64,000 nucleotides of DNA from contig CACMQA010000001.1 of assembly GCA_902615715.1 (NCBI GenBank), positions 186,001 to 250,000 on the forward strand. Reading direction: 5' to 3'. Positions 1 to 9,503 of this stretch are shown piece by piece. The position numbers and the translations under genes are program-made. Source of the stretch: an uncultured Pelagibacteraceae bacterium. Lineage in GTDB: Bacteria; Pseudomonadota; Alphaproteobacteria; Pelagibacterales; Pelagibacteraceae. Numbering within the stretch: position 1 is the first letter of the stretch; each line of letters starts with the position of its first letter. A model generated the notes under the pieces. It was not told where the DNA came from, searched no databases, and saw only the letters and a program-made list of their open reading frames with translations.

Positions 1-131
1 ATATTAAAAATGTGAAATTAATAAAAGACGAAGGAGCTAATATTTATGATCTATTTAAATATAAGAATGTAATAATAACTTCTTCTTCAGCAAAAAAAAT
101 TCAAGAAAGGGTTCTTAATGAAAAAAATTAA
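1..131 (+). CDS. rplD: 50S ribosomal protein L4, C-terminal end (partial)
   Basis: Only the last ~42 codons are present; the gene runs off the left edge. The reading frame beginning at base 3 reads NVKLIKDEGANIYDLFKYKN and ends ...QERVLNEKN before TAA at 129-131. This matches the L4 C-terminus, where a 'conserved strand, then VVITxxAVxxxEE-like helix' pattern is usual. L4 binds 23S rRNA, lines the exit tunnel and in many bacteria autoregulates the S10 operon. It overlaps rplW by 14 bases and sits directly before it, the normal rplD-rplW order, which supports the call more than the short sequence does. Confidence 0.85.
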   Translation, partial: IKNVKLIKDEGANIYDLFKYKNVIITSSSAKKIQERVLNEKN

Positions 132-411
132 TTTTATAGACGCAATCAGAAACCCAATCATTACTGAAAAGGCTACAATTTTATCAGATCAAAATAAAAC
201 TGTATTTAAAGTACACGAAAGAGCTAATAAAAAAACAATTAAGAAAAATATTGAAAAGCTTTTTAAAGTTAATGTTATTAAAGTAAATATTATTAATCAA
301 AAATCTAAACTTAAAATGAAACAGGGAAAAAAATCGATTAAAAGCGGATATAAAAAAGCTATAATAACTCTAAAAAAAGGTCAAAGTATTGATCTAACTA
401 CAGGAATTTAA
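118..411 (+). CDS. rplW: 50S ribosomal protein L23
   Basis: The 97-residue product has the usual L23 length. It starts with the family's opening pattern ([17 protein letters not shown], residues 8-24) and has the basic central segment followed by the [10 protein letters not shown] strand near the C-terminus. L23 sits at the polypeptide exit and docks trigger factor and SRP. The ATG lies inside the end of rplD (14-base overlap), and rplB follows after two bases, the standard S10-operon order. No separate promoter is visible; it is probably read from upstream of the window. Confidence 0.95.
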   Translation: MKKINFIDAIRNPIITEKATILSDQNKTVFKVHERANKKTIKKNIEKLFKVNVIKVNIINQKSKLKMKQGKKSIKSGYKKAIITLKKGQSIDLTTGI

Positions 412-413
412 TA

Positions 414-1247
414 ATGGCATTAAAAACTTTTAAACCTTATACAAAATCTACTAGAGGAACTGTGGTTTTGGATAAAAGCAATCTATGGAAAGGTGCACCA
501 CATAAACCCTTAACTAAAGGTCAAAATTTTACAGGTGGCAGAAATAATAACGGTCGTATCACTTCCAGACACATTGGCGGAGGATCAAAACATAAATATA
601 GAGTTATAGACTTTTATAGAAAAAAGAAAAATGTTCCAGCCACAGTAGAGAGAATTGAGTACGATCCAAACAGAACTGCTCATATTGCATTAATTACTTA
701 TAAAGATAATGAAAAGTCATATATCATAAGTCCTCAAGGCTTAAAACAAGGTGATGTAATTGAGTCTGGCAAAAACGTTGAAATCAAAGTTGGTAACTCA
801 TTAGAATTAAAAGATATTCCACCAGGAACTTCTATACACAATGTAGAATTAATTCCTGGTAATGGCGCAAAATTGGCTAGGTCAGCAGGATCATCGGTAA
901 CCCTATCAGGATATGACGGTGATTACGCTATTTTAAAACTCTCATCGGGGGAAACAAGAAAGGTAAGTAGTTCATGTACGGCAACTATTGGTACCGTATC
1001 TAACCCTGACCAAAAAAATGTAAAAATAGGTAAGGCTGGGAGAAATAGGTGGAGAGGCAAAAGACCTCAAACTAGAGGTGTTGCAATGAATCCAGTAGAT
1101 CACCCACACGGAGGAGGAGAAGGAAAAACCTCTGGTGGAAGAAGCCCCGTATCTCCTTGGGGACAATCTGCTAAAGGACTAAAAACAAGAAGACCTAAGA
1201 GAAGTGATAAATTAATCATCACTAGAAGAAAGAAAAGGAAAAAATAA
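414..1247 (+). CDS. rplB: 50S ribosomal protein L2
   Basis: The 277-residue product has full L2 length. The signature [14 protein letters not shown] is at residues 222-235 and includes His230, the counterpart of the His229 implicated in peptidyl-transferase function in E. coli. The N-terminal RNA-binding OB fold ([16 protein letters not shown], about residues 43-58) and the C-terminal SH3-like domain are both intact. L2 is a primary 23S rRNA binder needed for subunit association. It joins rpsS through a TAATG junction in which the stop and start share one base. Confidence 0.97.
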   Translation: MALKTFKPYTKSTRGTVVLDKSNLWKGAPHKPLTKGQNFTGGRNNNGRITSRHIGGGSKHKYRVIDFYRKKKNVPATVERIEYDPNRTAHIALITYKDNEKSYIISPQGLKQGDVIESGKNVEIKVGNSLELKDIPPGTSIHNVELIPGNGAKLARSAGSSVTLSGYDGDYAILKLSSGETRKVSSSCTATIGTVSNPDQKNVKIGKAGRNRWRGKRPQTRGVAMNPVDHPHGGGEGKTSGGRSPVSPWGQSAKGLKTRRPKRSDKLIITRRKKRKK

Positions 1248-1561
1248 TGACAAGATCAGTCTGGAAAGGTCCATTTGTTCATCCTAGTTTATTAAAAAAA
1301 ATTGATAAACTTAAAGACGCTCCAAATAAAAAACCAATAAAAACTTGGTCGAGAAATTCTACAATAATTCCAGACTTTGTAGGTCACAGCTTTATGATTC
1401 ATAATGGAAAATCTTTTATACCAATAACAATCTCAGAAGAAATGGTTGGACATAAACTAGGAGAATTTGCTCCGACAAGAACTTTCAAAGGTCACACACC
1501 AGCTGATAAAAAAGCTGCTGCGCCAACCGCAACAGATAAACCAGCAGGAGAGAAAAAATAA
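1247..1561 (+). CDS. rpsS: 30S ribosomal protein S19 with C-terminal tail
   Basis: The first ~85 residues are a canonical S19 ([11 protein letters not shown] start, [17 protein letters not shown] near residues 66-84), which with S13 forms the head of the small subunit. The product is 104 residues against about 92 in most bacteria. The extra length is a C-terminal tail rich in Ala, Lys and Pro ([19 protein letters not shown]). Both ends are TAATG junctions with rplB and rplV, so the tail is genuinely in frame before the stop and is not a misplaced boundary. Confidence 0.96.
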   Translation: MTRSVWKGPFVHPSLLKKIDKLKDAPNKKPIKTWSRNSTIIPDFVGHSFMIHNGKSFIPITISEEMVGHKLGEFAPTRTFKGHTPADKKAAAPTATDKPAGEKK

Positions 1562-1929
1562 TGGACAAAAATACGACTACAGTAAAAGCTATAAATAAAA
1601 ATGTTAGAACAAGTCCTAGGAAACTAGCTTTAGTGTGTAATTTCATAAAAGGAAAAAAAGCAGATATAGCATTGAGGGATTTGGAATTTTCAAGGAAAAG
1701 AATTGCTAAGGATGTAAGTAAAACAGTTAAATCTGCTATATCAAATGCTGAAAATAATTATCAATTTGATATTGATAATCTTTTTATTAAAGAAGCATAT
1801 GTTGGCAAATCACTCGTTATGAAAAGATTTAGACCTAGAGCTAAAGGAAGAGCAAGTCCAATAAAAAAACCATTTAGCAGAATAACAATAGTCTTAGAGG
1901 AAAAAAGGGACATAAAGGTAAGTAAATAA
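1561..1929 (+). CDS. rplV: 50S ribosomal protein L22
   Basis: The product is 122 residues, close to the 110-residue family norm. The [19 protein letters not shown] start region (residues 14-32) and the late [15 protein letters not shown] segment (about residues 88-102) carry the beta-hairpin loop that reaches into the exit tunnel, where macrolide-resistance changes occur in other bacteria. It shares one base with both rpsS and rpsC through TAATG junctions. Confidence 0.96.
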   Translation: MDKNTTTVKAINKNVRTSPRKLALVCNFIKGKKADIALRDLEFSRKRIAKDVSKTVKSAISNAENNYQFDIDNLFIKEAYVGKSLVMKRFRPRAKGRASPIKKPFSRITIVLEEKRDIKVSK

Positions 1930-2615
1930 TGGGTCAAAAAATTAATCCAATAGGTTTAAGGCTTGGTATCAATAGAGGTTGGGACTCTACCTGGTTTGCT
2001 AAAAAGAAAGACTTTGGTAAATATTTGATAGAGGACTTCAAAATAAGAAACTATATAAAGAAAAATATTACAAATTCAGGGGTCTCTGAGATTATTATAG
2101 AGCGATCATCAAAAAAATGTACTGTTTCAATTCATACTTCTAGACCAGGATTTGTAATTGGAAAAAAAGGTGCAGATATTGAAAAAATTAAGAAAAATAT
2201 TACGAAGATTACTGATAGCGATGTAAACGTGAACATAAAGGAGATTAAAAAACCAGAATTAAATTCAAATTTAGTCGCAGAAAATATTGCTCAACAACTA
2301 GTAAAAAGGGTTGCTTACAGAAGAGCAATGAAAAGAGCGATGCAATCAGCAATGAGATTAAATGCTAAGGGTATCAAAGTAATGTTGAGTGGAAGATTAG
2401 CTGGAAATGAGATTGCCAGAACCGAATGGTTGCGTGAAGGTAGTATACCATCACATACTCTAAGAGCTGATATTGATTATGGTTTCGCTGAAGCTCTTAC
2501 TACATATGGAATTATAGGTGTAAAGGTTTGGATCTATAAAGGTGAATTAATGGCAAAAGATGTTGAAAAAGAAAAAAAGGAAAGGGTGAAAAATGCTACA
2601 GCCAGTCAGAACTAA
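1929..2615 (+). CDS. rpsC: 30S ribosomal protein S3
   Basis: The 228-residue product begins [14 protein letters not shown], the S3 signature. A KH RNA-binding domain follows ([19 protein letters not shown] around residues 71-89) and then the C-terminal S3 domain ([19 protein letters not shown], about residues 154-172). S3 helps form the mRNA entry channel. Its last 23 bases overlap the start of rplP in another frame, a longer overlap than at neighbouring junctions. Confidence 0.97.
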   Translation: MGQKINPIGLRLGINRGWDSTWFAKKKDFGKYLIEDFKIRNYIKKNITNSGVSEIIIERSSKKCTVSIHTSRPGFVIGKKGADIEKIKKNITKITDSDVNVNIKEIKKPELNSNLVAENIAQQLVKRVAYRRAMKRAMQSAMRLNAKGIKVMLSGRLAGNEIARTEWLREGSIPSHTLRADIDYGFAEALTTYGIIGVKVWIYKGELMAKDVEKEKKERVKNATASQN

Positions 2616-2997
2616 ATACAGAAAAGCATTTAAAGGTAGAATTCATGGTAACGCTGCTAGAGCTGTAAAATTAAATTATGGACAATTTGGATTGAAAGCA
2701 ATTCAACCAGATAGAATTATTGGTAAACAAATTGAGGCTGCAAGGGTAGCTTTAACAAGATATATGAAAAGAACAGGTAAAGTATGGACAAGAATTTTTC
2801 CAAATATCCCTGTTTCAAAAAAACCAACTGAGGTTAGAATGGGTAAAGGAAAAGGTTCCCCAGAATATTATGCATGTAGAGTAAAACCTGGAAGAATTAT
2901 TTTTGAAATAGATGGTGTATCAGAGGAAATAGCTAGAGAAGCGCTATATAAAGCTTCTGCAAAATTACCGATAAAAACAAAATTTGTGAAAAGATAA
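2593..2997 (+). CDS. rplP: 50S ribosomal protein L16
   Basis: The 134-residue product begins [19 protein letters not shown], which matches the usual L16 start closely enough to fix the ATG at 2593 despite the 23-base overlap with rpsC. The [17 protein letters not shown] segment (about residues 82-98) is the family core. L16 organises the A-site tRNA binding region of 23S rRNA. The three-gene run rpsC-rplP-rpmC is in the usual order. Confidence 0.96.
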   Translation: MLQPVRTKYRKAFKGRIHGNAARAVKLNYGQFGLKAIQPDRIIGKQIEAARVALTRYMKRTGKVWTRIFPNIPVSKKPTEVRMGKGKGSPEYYACRVKPGRIIFEIDGVSEEIAREALYKASAKLPIKTKFVKR

Positions 2998-3002
2998 AGT
3001 TT

Positions 3003-3191
3003 ATGGCTAAAAAAAAAGAAGATAAAAAATTAACAAAAGATCAAGCAGAGAAGAAAATTTTAATGCTTAAAAAAGATCTATTTAATATAAGATTTAAAAA
3101 GGTAAATAACCAGATAACTAATCCTGCGCAATATAATGAGATTAAAAAAAATATAGCAAGATTATACACAACTATAAAGAATACAAAATGA
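3003..3191 (+). CDS. rpmC: 50S ribosomal protein L29
   Basis: This is a 62-residue, two-helix, very basic protein. The middle reads [20 protein letters not shown], the conserved L29 core in which LFNLRFQ and Q(L/I)xNP are typical. L29 lies near the exit tunnel beside L23. The stop overlaps the rpsQ start by four bases (ATGA). Confidence 0.94.
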   Translation: MAKKKEDKKLTKDQAEKKILMLKKDLFNIRFKKVNNQITNPAQYNEIKKNIARLYTTIKNTK

Positions 3192-3418
3192 CAAAAAAGA
3201 TATTAAAAGGAATAGTAACAAGCGCTAAAAACAATAAAACTATTGTAGTTGAAGTTACAAGAAAATTCAAACATCCATTTTATGAGAAGGTGATTAAAAG
3301 ATCAAAAAAATATCACGCTCATGACGAAAAAAATAAATTTAAAGAGGGAGAAGAGGTTTCAATAATTGAATGCAGACCTTTTTCTAAAAAGAAAACTTGG
3401 CAGGTAATTGAAAAATGA
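3188..3418 (+). CDS. rpsQ: 30S ribosomal protein S17
   Basis: The 76-residue product is an OB-fold S17. Residues 1-20 give [20 protein letters not shown], and the [19 protein letters not shown] segment (about residues 42-60) is the characteristic HDE...GD-like turn. S17 is a primary 16S rRNA binder. It is linked by ATGA overlaps to rpmC and to rplN. Confidence 0.95.
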   Translation: MTKKILKGIVTSAKNNKTIVVEVTRKFKHPFYEKVIKRSKKYHAHDEKNKFKEGEEVSIIECRPFSKKKTWQVIEK

Positions 3419-3783
3419 TACAAATTCAAACAGAACTAACCGTAGCAGATAACACAGGAGCAAAAAGAGTAGAATGTATAAAAGTTCTTGGTGGATCTAA
3501 ACGAAGATATGCTTCTGTTGGAGATATAATAGTAATTAGTGTTAAAGATGCAATTCCAAAAGGGAAAGTTAAAAAAGGTGCAGTTCATAAAGCCGTAGTC
3601 GTTAGGACTAGAAAAGAAATTTATAGAGACGATGGATCAAAAGTTCAATTTGATAAAAATGCAGTCGTATTAACAGATGATAAAGGTGAACCTATTGGAA
3701 CAAGAATATTTGGTCCAGTAACTAGAGAATTGAGAACCAGAGGTCATACAAAAATTATTTCATTAGCACCGGAGGTACTTTAA
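3415..3783 (+). CDS. rplN: 50S ribosomal protein L14
   Basis: The product has exactly the common L14 length of 122 residues. It begins [20 protein letters not shown] and ends with the conserved [13 protein letters not shown] segment and the SLAPEVL tail. L14 forms an intersubunit bridge and binds the silencing factor RsfS. The next gene, rplX, starts on the base after the stop. Confidence 0.97.
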   Translation: MIQIQTELTVADNTGAKRVECIKVLGGSKRRYASVGDIIVISVKDAIPKGKVKKGAVHKAVVVRTRKEIYRDDGSKVQFDKNAVVLTDDKGEPIGTRIFGPVTRELRTRGHTKIISLAPEVL

Positions 3784-4035
3784 ATGATTTTAAAGAAAGG
3801 AATACAAGTCAAAGTAATTGCTGGTAAAGATAAAGGTAAAGTAGGTGAAATTTTAGAAATAAATAAAAAAAAAAGTAAGGTTAAAATTAAATCAATCGGT
3901 ATGATTAAGAGGCACACTAAACCAACTAAAGAGAATAAAGGCGGCATAATAACTAAAGAAAGCTTTATTCATCATTCCAATGTTAAAAATGTGGACACAA
4001 CAAAAAAAGAAAAAAAAGTAGCGAGTAAAAAATAA
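3784..4035 (+). CDS. rplX: 50S ribosomal protein L24
   Basis: This 83-residue L24 is shorter than the ~100-residue family norm. The KOW motif is clear at residues 8-25 (QVKVIAGKDKGKVGEILE), and the KRHTKPTKENKGGIITKE region follows. What is reduced is the C-terminal part, which ends in a lysine-rich stretch. L24 initiates large-subunit assembly. It shares one base with rplE (TAATG). Confidence 0.93.
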   Translation: MILKKGIQVKVIAGKDKGKVGEILEINKKKSKVKIKSIGMIKRHTKPTKENKGGIITKESFIHHSNVKNVDTTKKEKKVASKK

Positions 4036-4583
4036 TGTCTAGATTAAAAATTACATACGATAAAGAAATAATTTCCAAACTTATGAGTAAATTATCTCTG
4101 AAAAACAAGCATGATGTTCCAAAAATTAAAAAAATTATTTTAAATATGGGCTTAGGTGAAGATGCTTCTGATGGAAAAAAAATAAAAGCCTGTGTTGATG
4201 ACATGTCTTTAATAGCTGGTCAAAAACCAGTAATAACAAAATTTAAAAAATCTATTTCAAATTTTAAAACTAGAAAAGGATCAAATGCTGGAGTAAAAGT
4301 AACTTTGAGATCAAAAAAAATGTATGAGTTTATTGATAGATTAGTAAATATAGCATTACCTAGAATAAAAGATTTTAGAGGTCTTTCATCAAAGGGAGTA
4401 GATAATTCGAATAACTATTCATTTGGTATTAAAGAACATATAGTATTTCCAGAGGTGAATTTTGATAAAGTTGATAAAATAAGAGGTTTGGACGTAACTA
4501 TAGTTACATCAAGCAAAAGCAAAGAGGGAACATTAGAATTATTAAAAGAATTTAACTTCCCTATAAATGTAAAGAAAAACTAA
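4035..4583 (+). CDS. rplE: 50S ribosomal protein L5
   Basis: The product is 182 residues, as usual for L5. The conserved [14 protein letters not shown] region is near residues 33-46 and [21 protein letters not shown] at about 60-80. The [15 protein letters not shown] core follows. L5 binds 5S rRNA and contacts P-site tRNA. Eight bases (AGGAGTGT) separate it from rpsN and include a good Shine-Dalgarno sequence. Confidence 0.96.
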   Translation: MSRLKITYDKEIISKLMSKLSLKNKHDVPKIKKIILNMGLGEDASDGKKIKACVDDMSLIAGQKPVITKFKKSISNFKTRKGSNAGVKVTLRSKKMYEFIDRLVNIALPRIKDFRGLSSKGVDNSNNYSFGIKEHIVFPEVNFDKVDKIRGLDVTIVTSSKSKEGTLELLKEFNFPINVKKN

Positions 4584-4591
4584 GGAGTGTA

Positions 4592-4897
4592 ATGGCAAAA
4601 ACAAGTGCAGTACAAAAAAATTTAAAAAGAATAAAGTTAGTTAAAAAATACGCAAAAAAAAGAGCAGCTTTAAAAAAGATAATTAATAATAGAAAATTAG
4701 AATTATCTGAAAGATTCGAAGCACAATTAAAGCTTAATAAGTTGCCAAAAAATTCTGCGAAAATTAGAATAAGAAACAGATGTGAGGTTTCAGGTAGACC
4801 ACACGGTGTTTATAGAAAATTAAGAATATCAAGAATTGCACTTAGAGACATGGCGTCTGCTGGTAAAATTCCTGGAATAACTAAGTCAAGCTGGTAG
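4592..4897 (+). CDS. rpsN: 30S ribosomal protein S14 (long, zinc-free type)
   Basis: This is the 101-residue long form. The C-terminal core reads [19 protein letters not shown] (about residues 58-76) and [18 protein letters not shown]. The CxxC pairs of the zinc-binding form are absent, so this is the C-minus type. AGGAGT lies just before the ATG, an unusually clear Shine-Dalgarno for this cluster. Confidence 0.96.
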   Translation: MAKTSAVQKNLKRIKLVKKYAKKRAALKKIINNRKLELSERFEAQLKLNKLPKNSAKIRIRNRCEVSGRPHGVYRKLRISRIALRDMASAGKIPGITKSSW

Positions 4898-4904
4898 GAG
4901 GAAA

Positions 4905-5303
4905 ATGACATTTACAGATCCAATAGGAGATATGTTTGCAAGAATCAGAAATGGTCAGATGAGATCATTAAATTCAGTAGAAATACCATCATCTAACTTT
5001 AGAAAAAATATTTTAGAAATACTCAAGAGCGAAGGTTATATTAAAGACTATTTTATTGAAAAAAATGAAAATAACAAAACAAGTTTAAAAGTATCTCTTA
5101 AATATTATGAAGGAGATCCAGTTATAAAAGAAATAAAAAGAATTTCAAAACCTGGGAGACGGGTTTATTCAAGAGCAACAAGCATTCCAAAAGTAATGAA
5201 TGGTCTTGGTTTAGCTATTTTATCAACACCAAAAGGTGTTATGAGCGATGCTGAGGCAAGAAAAAACAATGTTGGCGGTGAAATAATTTGTAGGGTTTTT
5301 TAA
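4905..5303 (+). CDS. rpsH: 30S ribosomal protein S8
   Basis: The 132-residue product starts MTFTDPIGDMFARIRNGQ, the canonical S8 opening, and ends with the conserved GVMSDAEARKNNVGGEI segment near residues 112-128. S8 binds the central domain of 16S rRNA and in E. coli also represses the spc operon. A strong GGAGG lies just upstream at about 4897-4901. It shares one base with rplF. Confidence 0.96.
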   Translation: MTFTDPIGDMFARIRNGQMRSLNSVEIPSSNFRKNILEILKSEGYIKDYFIEKNENNKTSLKVSLKYYEGDPVIKEIKRISKPGRRVYSRATSIPKVMNGLGLAILSTPKGVMSDAEARKNNVGGEIICRVF

Positions 5304-5845
5304 TGTCAAAAATTGGAAAAAAAAATATTGTTATACCAAAAGAGTCTTCAATAAAAATTGAGGGAGCTAATTTAACTATAACTGGTCCTAAAGGAACAAA
5401 GAAATTAACAATAAATGACAAAATTTTTTCTTCTAAACTTAATGAAAGTGAATTTCAATTGTTACCATTAGAAAAGAAGATTGATAAAAAAACCTCTATT
5501 ATGTGGGGTACATATAGAAGCCTAATTTATAACGCAGTTGCTGGCGTATCATCTGGGCATGAAAAAATTTTAGAACTCAGTGGTGTAGGATTTAGGGCTA
5601 ATTTAAAAGGAGAAACATTAAATTTACAAATAGGTTTTAGTCATGACGTAAATTTTAAAATACCTAAAGATATTAAGATAACTGTAGAGAAGCAAACAAT
5701 TATTAAAATTAATGGTGTTGATAAAGAATTGGTATCAAAAATTGCAGCAGACATTAAAAACTTGAAGCCAGTAGAACCTTATAAAGCCAAAGGAATTAAA
5801 GAAAGGGGACAATTTGTTTTAAGGAAAGAAGGTAAAAAGAAGTAA
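5303..5845 (+). CDS. rplF: 50S ribosomal protein L6
   Basis: The product is 180 residues with the duplicated L6 fold. The first repeat starts [20 protein letters not shown]. The C-terminal repeat contains [23 protein letters not shown], the L6 signature (usual form PEPYKGKGI). L6 lies near the GTPase-associated centre. TAATG junctions link it to rpsH and rplR. Confidence 0.96.
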   Translation: MSKIGKKNIVIPKESSIKIEGANLTITGPKGTKKLTINDKIFSSKLNESEFQLLPLEKKIDKKTSIMWGTYRSLIYNAVAGVSSGHEKILELSGVGFRANLKGETLNLQIGFSHDVNFKIPKDIKITVEKQTIIKINGVDKELVSKIAADIKNLKPVEPYKAKGIKERGQFVLRKEGKKK

Positions 5846-6198
5846 TGAAAAAAATTAATAATAAAATTAAAAGAAGACTAAGGAATAGAAAAAAACTAAG
5901 AAGTGTTAATGAAAATAGATTAAGAATATCTATTTCAAAATCTTTAAATAATTTATCTGCTCAAATAATAGATGATAAACAAAAGAAAACTCTTGTTTCA
6001 GTTTCTTCAATTGAAAAAGAAGTTAAATCGAAAAAAGTTAAGAAAATGGAAAAATCGACTTTAGTGGGAGAAATTCTGGCGAAAAGAGCAAAAGAAAAAA
6101 ATATTAACCAAGTATATTTTGACAGAGGCGAGTATAAATACCATGGAAGAGTAAAAACCTTTGCCGAAACTTTAAGAAAAAATGGATTGAAATTTTAA
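5845..6198 (+). CDS. rplR: 50S ribosomal protein L18
   Basis: The product is 117 residues. After a very basic N-terminal arm (about residues 1-25) comes the [19 protein letters not shown] segment, and near the C-terminus [21 protein letters not shown]. The conserved FDRGGYxYHGRV is here with E for G. L18 delivers 5S rRNA to the large subunit together with L5. Confidence 0.95.
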   Translation: MKKINNKIKRRLRNRKKLRSVNENRLRISISKSLNNLSAQIIDDKQKKTLVSVSSIEKEVKSKKVKKMEKSTLVGEILAKRAKEKNINQVYFDRGEYKYHGRVKTFAETLRKNGLKF

Positions 6199-6200
6199 AA

Positions 6201-6719
6201 ATGGCTGAAAATAAAAAAACTGAAAGCGATATAAAAGAAAAACTAGTTGCAATAAACAGAATTACCAAAGTTGTAAAAGGTGGAAGACGATTTGGTTTTG
6301 CCGCTTTAGTCGTTGTAGGTAATCAAAAAGGATCAGTTGGCATAGGTCAAGGTAAATCTAAACAAGTTCCAGATGCAATTAAAAAAGCAACTGAGGTAGC
6401 TAAGAGAAATTTAATTAAAATTCCATTAAAAGAGGGGAGAACCCTCCACCATGATGTTAAAGGTAAAAATGGATCAGGTAAAGTTTTTTTGAGAGCAGCG
6501 CCAGCAGGTACAGGAATTATCGCAGGTGGAGCGATAAGATCTGTCTGTGAAGTTTTAGGAATTCAAGACGTTGTTGCGAAATCTCTTGGTTCAGCAAATC
6601 CTCACAATGTTTTAAAAGCTTGTGTCAATGGTTTAAGATCTCAAAATTCTCCAAAAATTTTATCAGCTATAAGAGGAAAAAAAATTTCTGATATAGTTTT
6701 AAAAAGAGAGGCCAAATAA
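6201..6719 (+). CDS. rpsE: 30S ribosomal protein S5
   Basis: The 172-residue product has the double-stranded RNA-binding-like N-domain ([19 protein letters not shown], about residues 19-37). The C-domain carries [18 protein letters not shown] and the [12 protein letters not shown] loop. S5 affects decoding fidelity and mRNA unwinding. The stop overlaps the rplO start by one base, so there is no space for rpmD (L30), which normally lies here. Confidence 0.97.
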   Translation: MAENKKTESDIKEKLVAINRITKVVKGGRRFGFAALVVVGNQKGSVGIGQGKSKQVPDAIKKATEVAKRNLIKIPLKEGRTLHHDVKGKNGSGKVFLRAAPAGTGIIAGGAIRSVCEVLGIQDVVAKSLGSANPHNVLKACVNGLRSQNSPKILSAIRGKKISDIVLKREAK

Positions 6720-7171
6720 TGGAATTAAATAGTTTAATAAAAAATAACAAAAGAAAAATTAGAGTTGGAAGAGGTATAGGTTCTGGAAAAGGTAAAACAT
6801 CATCCAGAGGTCACAAAGGTCAGAAATCGAGATCTGGTGTTGCTATTAAAAGTTTTGAAGGTGGACAAATGCCTTTGTACAGAAGATTGCCAAAAAGGGG
6901 TTTTAAGTCAATAAATAAAGACAATATTGCGATTTTGAACTTGTCCAAAATTCAAAATATTTTGGAGAAACCTAAAAATAATATAAAAAACAATTTAGAT
7001 TTAAAAATTTTAAAGGAAAAAAATATAATTAATAAAAAATTTATTAAGCTTAAAATTTTAGGAACAGGTGAAATAAAAAAAAATGTGGAAATTTCTGCAC
7101 ATTTTGCATCAAAACAAGCTTTATCAAAAATAGAAAAAGCTGGTGGTAAAATTAGCATAATTAAAAAATAG
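6719..7171 (+). CDS. rplO: 50S ribosomal protein L15
   Basis: The product is 150 residues. The Gly/Arg/Lys-rich N-terminal tail (RVGRGIGSGKGKTSSRGHKG, about residues 16-35) and the FEGGQMPLYRRLPKRGF core (about residues 46-62) are diagnostic. The C-terminal domain is more divergent and Lys/Ile-rich. It follows rpsE directly through TAATG and precedes secY by five bases. Confidence 0.95.
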   Translation: MELNSLIKNNKRKIRVGRGIGSGKGKTSSRGHKGQKSRSGVAIKSFEGGQMPLYRRLPKRGFKSINKDNIAILNLSKIQNILEKPKNNIKNNLDLKILKEKNIINKKFIKLKILGTGEIKKNVEISAHFASKQALSKIEKAGGKISIIKK

Positions 7172-7176
7172 AAATT

Positions 7177-8481
7177 ATGTCAAGTGAAACACTCAATACT
7201 GCTGGAGCCTTTAGTCAAGCAAAAGATTTAAAAAATAGAATACTATTTACAATTTTTATACTTATAATTTATCGTTTAGGCACATACGTTCCATTGGCCG
7301 GAATAGATCCGTTAGCGCTGAAGGAGATAATGGCTTCGAGTCAAAAAGGATTATTGGGAATGTTTAATATGTTTTCTGGTGGAGCCGTAACAAGAATGGC
7401 TATATTCGCTTTGGGAATAATGCCATATATTTCTTCTTCTATTATAGTGCAATTATTAACTGGTGTTTCTGATTATTTTAAAAATCTTAAAGAGCAAGGA
7501 GAAATTGGTAGAAAAAAAATTACACAAATAACAAGATATGGAACTGTTTTAATTGCATGTCTTCAAGGTTACGGTGTTTCTGTAGGATTGGAAAATGCCG
7601 GCAATTTAGTAATAGATCCAGGAATGTCTTTTAGAATTATAACAACAATATCTCTGGTTGCTGGAACGACTTTTTTAATGTGGTTAGGTGAACAAATTAC
7701 ATTGAGAGGTGTTGGTAACGGAATTTCACTAATTATCTTTTCAGGAATAGTTGCAGAAATACCTAGAGCTTTAGCTTCAACATTTGAACTTGGAAGAACT
7801 GGAGCTTTATCAGCGCTTATGATTGTTGGAATATTTGTATTAGTAATTTTGACAGTTTTATTTATTGTATTCTTTGAAAGAGCAATGAGAAAAATTTTAA
7901 TAAACTACCCTAAAAGACAAGTAGGAAATAAAATGTATGGCGGGGAGTCATCTCATCTACCACTTAAAATTAACACTGCAGGAGTTATACCAGCAATCTT
8001 CGCTTCAGCATTGCTGCTTTTACCTATAACAATTTCTAATTTTGGTTTTGCAGAATCAGATACGTTTTTAAAAATATCGTCAATGTTTACTCAAGGTCAA
8101 CCTCTTTACATGTTACTTTACGCATCAGGGATTATTTTCTTCTCTTTCTTCTATACTTCAATTGTTTTTAATCCAAAGGAAACTGCTGAAAATTTAAGAA
8201 AGTACGGCGGTTACATTCCTGGTATTAGACCAGGAGATAGAACAGCGGAATATATAGATAGTATTTTGATGAAATTAACGACGGTTGGAGCTATGTACTT
8301 AACATTTGTTTGCTTATTGCCAGAATTTTTAATAGCTAAATATCCAATACCTTTTTATTTAGGTGGGACTTCAATATTAATTGTTGTTGTTGTAGCTATG
8401 GATACTGTTACGCAAGTTCAAACAAGACTTATGAGTTCTCAATATGAGTCGTTAATTAAAAAAACAAAATTTGGTAAATAG
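7177..8481 (+). CDS. secY: Protein translocase subunit SecY
   Basis: The 434-residue integral membrane protein has ten predicted transmembrane helices. It forms the channel of the SecYEG translocon in the inner membrane. Visible landmarks are RILFTIFILIIYRLGTYVPL (first helix), the FSGGAVTRMAIFALGIMPYI plug/helix-2 region (about residues 66-85), and the cytosolic loop GGYIPGIRPGDRTAEYI (about residues 341-357), which contacts SecA and ribosomes. It is in its standard place after rplO and before adk. Confidence 0.97.
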   Translation: MSSETLNTAGAFSQAKDLKNRILFTIFILIIYRLGTYVPLAGIDPLALKEIMASSQKGLLGMFNMFSGGAVTRMAIFALGIMPYISSSIIVQLLTGVSDYFKNLKEQGEIGRKKITQITRYGTVLIACLQGYGVSVGLENAGNLVIDPGMSFRIITTISLVAGTTFLMWLGEQITLRGVGNGISLIIFSGIVAEIPRALASTFELGRTGALSALMIVGIFVLVILTVLFIVFFERAMRKILINYPKRQVGNKMYGGESSHLPLKINTAGVIPAIFASALLLLPITISNFGFAESDTFLKISSMFTQGQPLYMLLYASGIIFFSFFYTSIVFNPKETAENLRKYGGYIPGIRPGDRTAEYIDSILMKLTTVGAMYLTFVCLLPEFLIAKYPIPFYLGGTSILIVVVVAMDTVTQVQTRLMSSQYESLIKKTKFGK

Positions 8482-8489
8482 TTAAGTCG

Positions 8490-9062
8490 ATGAATATTGT
8501 GATCTTTGGACCACCTGGAGCTGGTAAAGGCACTCAGTCTAGTTATATTGTCAAAAAATATAAATTACATCAATTGTCTACTGGTGAACTTTTAAGAAAT
8601 GAGATTAAAGAAAATACAGAATTAGGTCGACAAATTTCCTCTATAATTAATTCTGGTAATCTAGTCTCAGATAATATTGTAAGTGATTTAATTGAAAAAT
8701 TTATTTCAGATAAAACCTACAAAAGTAGACTAATATTTGATGGCTATCCAAGAAATTTAATTCAGGTAAAAAATTTAGATAGTTTACTAAAAAAACATAA
8801 TCAAAAAATAGATATTGTTCTTAAGCTATCAGTAAGTTTAGATACAATTAAAAAACGAATTTCTGAAAGACAAACATTAGAAAAGAGAGCAGATGATAAT
8901 CAAAAAATTGCAATTAAAAGATACCAAATGTATGAAAAAAATATCGAACCAGTAATTGATTTCTACAAACAATCTAAATTGTTGACTGTTATTAATGGAG
9001 AGAAAGTTATATCTGAAATTAATGATGAAATTAGCGGCTTAATAGATAGTATCAAGGGTTGA
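8490..9062 (+). CDS. adk: Adenylate kinase (short, LID-less form)
   Basis: This enzyme interconverts 2 ADP with ATP and AMP. The P-loop is [10 protein letters not shown] at residues 7-16, and FDGYPRN carries the AMP-binding arginine. Length is 190 residues against ~214 for E. coli. The LID domain between the ISERQ strand and the RADDN segment is replaced by a short loop, as in the short adenylate kinases of many alphaproteobacteria. The TGA stop is part of a TTGACT sequence that looks like the -35 element of an rpsM promoter. Confidence 0.93.
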   Translation: MNIVIFGPPGAGKGTQSSYIVKKYKLHQLSTGELLRNEIKENTELGRQISSIINSGNLVSDNIVSDLIEKFISDKTYKSRLIFDGYPRNLIQVKNLDSLLKKHNQKIDIVLKLSVSLDTIKKRISERQTLEKRADDNQKIAIKRYQMYEKNIEPVIDFYKQSKLLTVINGEKVISEINDEISGLIDSIKG

Positions 9063-9114
9063 CTTTAGGAGATTAGACAATATAAATACGCAAGAATTAT
9101 TAATTCATAAATAT
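9059..9114 (+). promoter_or_regulatory. Candidate promoter and leader of rpsM-rpsK-rpoA-rplQ
   Basis: TTGACT at 9059-9064 overlaps the adk stop codon. A 16-base spacer leads to TATAAA at 9081-9086. This is a near-consensus sigma-70-type promoter and places the transcript start near 9093. The short leader contains a perfect 13-base palindrome, GAATTATTAATTC (9094-9106), which could be a small hairpin or an operator. No Shine-Dalgarno is evident before the ATG at 9115. It would give the alpha operon its own promoter inside the long ribosomal cluster. Confidence 0.6.
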
Positions 9115-9498
9115 ATGGCTCGTATTGCAGGGATAAATATTCCACAGAATAAAGTTGTGAGTATAGCATTAACCTATATTCATGGTATTGGCCTGTATTC
9201 CTCAAAAAAAATCTGTAAAAAATTAGAAATTCCTTTAACTAAAAGAGTAAATGATTTAACAGAAGAACAAGTATTAAAGATAAGAGAGTTTATAGATGCA
9301 AATCATAAAGTTGAAGGTGATTTGAGAAGAGAAGTTTCAGTTAATATCAAAAGATTAGTTGATCTTGCTTGTTATAGAGGATCAAGACATAAAAAAAAAC
9401 TACCTGTGAGGGGTCAACGAACTCAATGTAATGCTAGGACTAGAAAAGGAAAAGCAATTGCTATTGCAGGTAAAAAGTTAACTCCTCTAAAAAAATAA
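9115..9498 (+). CDS. rpsM: 30S ribosomal protein S13
   Basis: The product is 127 residues. It starts [15 protein letters not shown] and has the YIHGIG helix-two-turn-helix-like segment near residues 22-27. It ends in the conserved [16 protein letters not shown] tail, where most bacteria have THT or TKT before NARTRKG. S13 forms intersubunit bridges and contacts P-site tRNA. The gene is the first of a probable alpha operon with its own promoter at 9059-9086. Confidence 0.96.
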   Translation: MARIAGINIPQNKVVSIALTYIHGIGLYSSKKICKKLEIPLTKRVNDLTEEQVLKIREFIDANHKVEGDLRREVSVNIKRLVDLACYRGSRHKKKLPVRGQRTQCNARTRKGKAIAIAGKKLTPLKK

Positions 9499-9503
9499 TC
9501 TAA

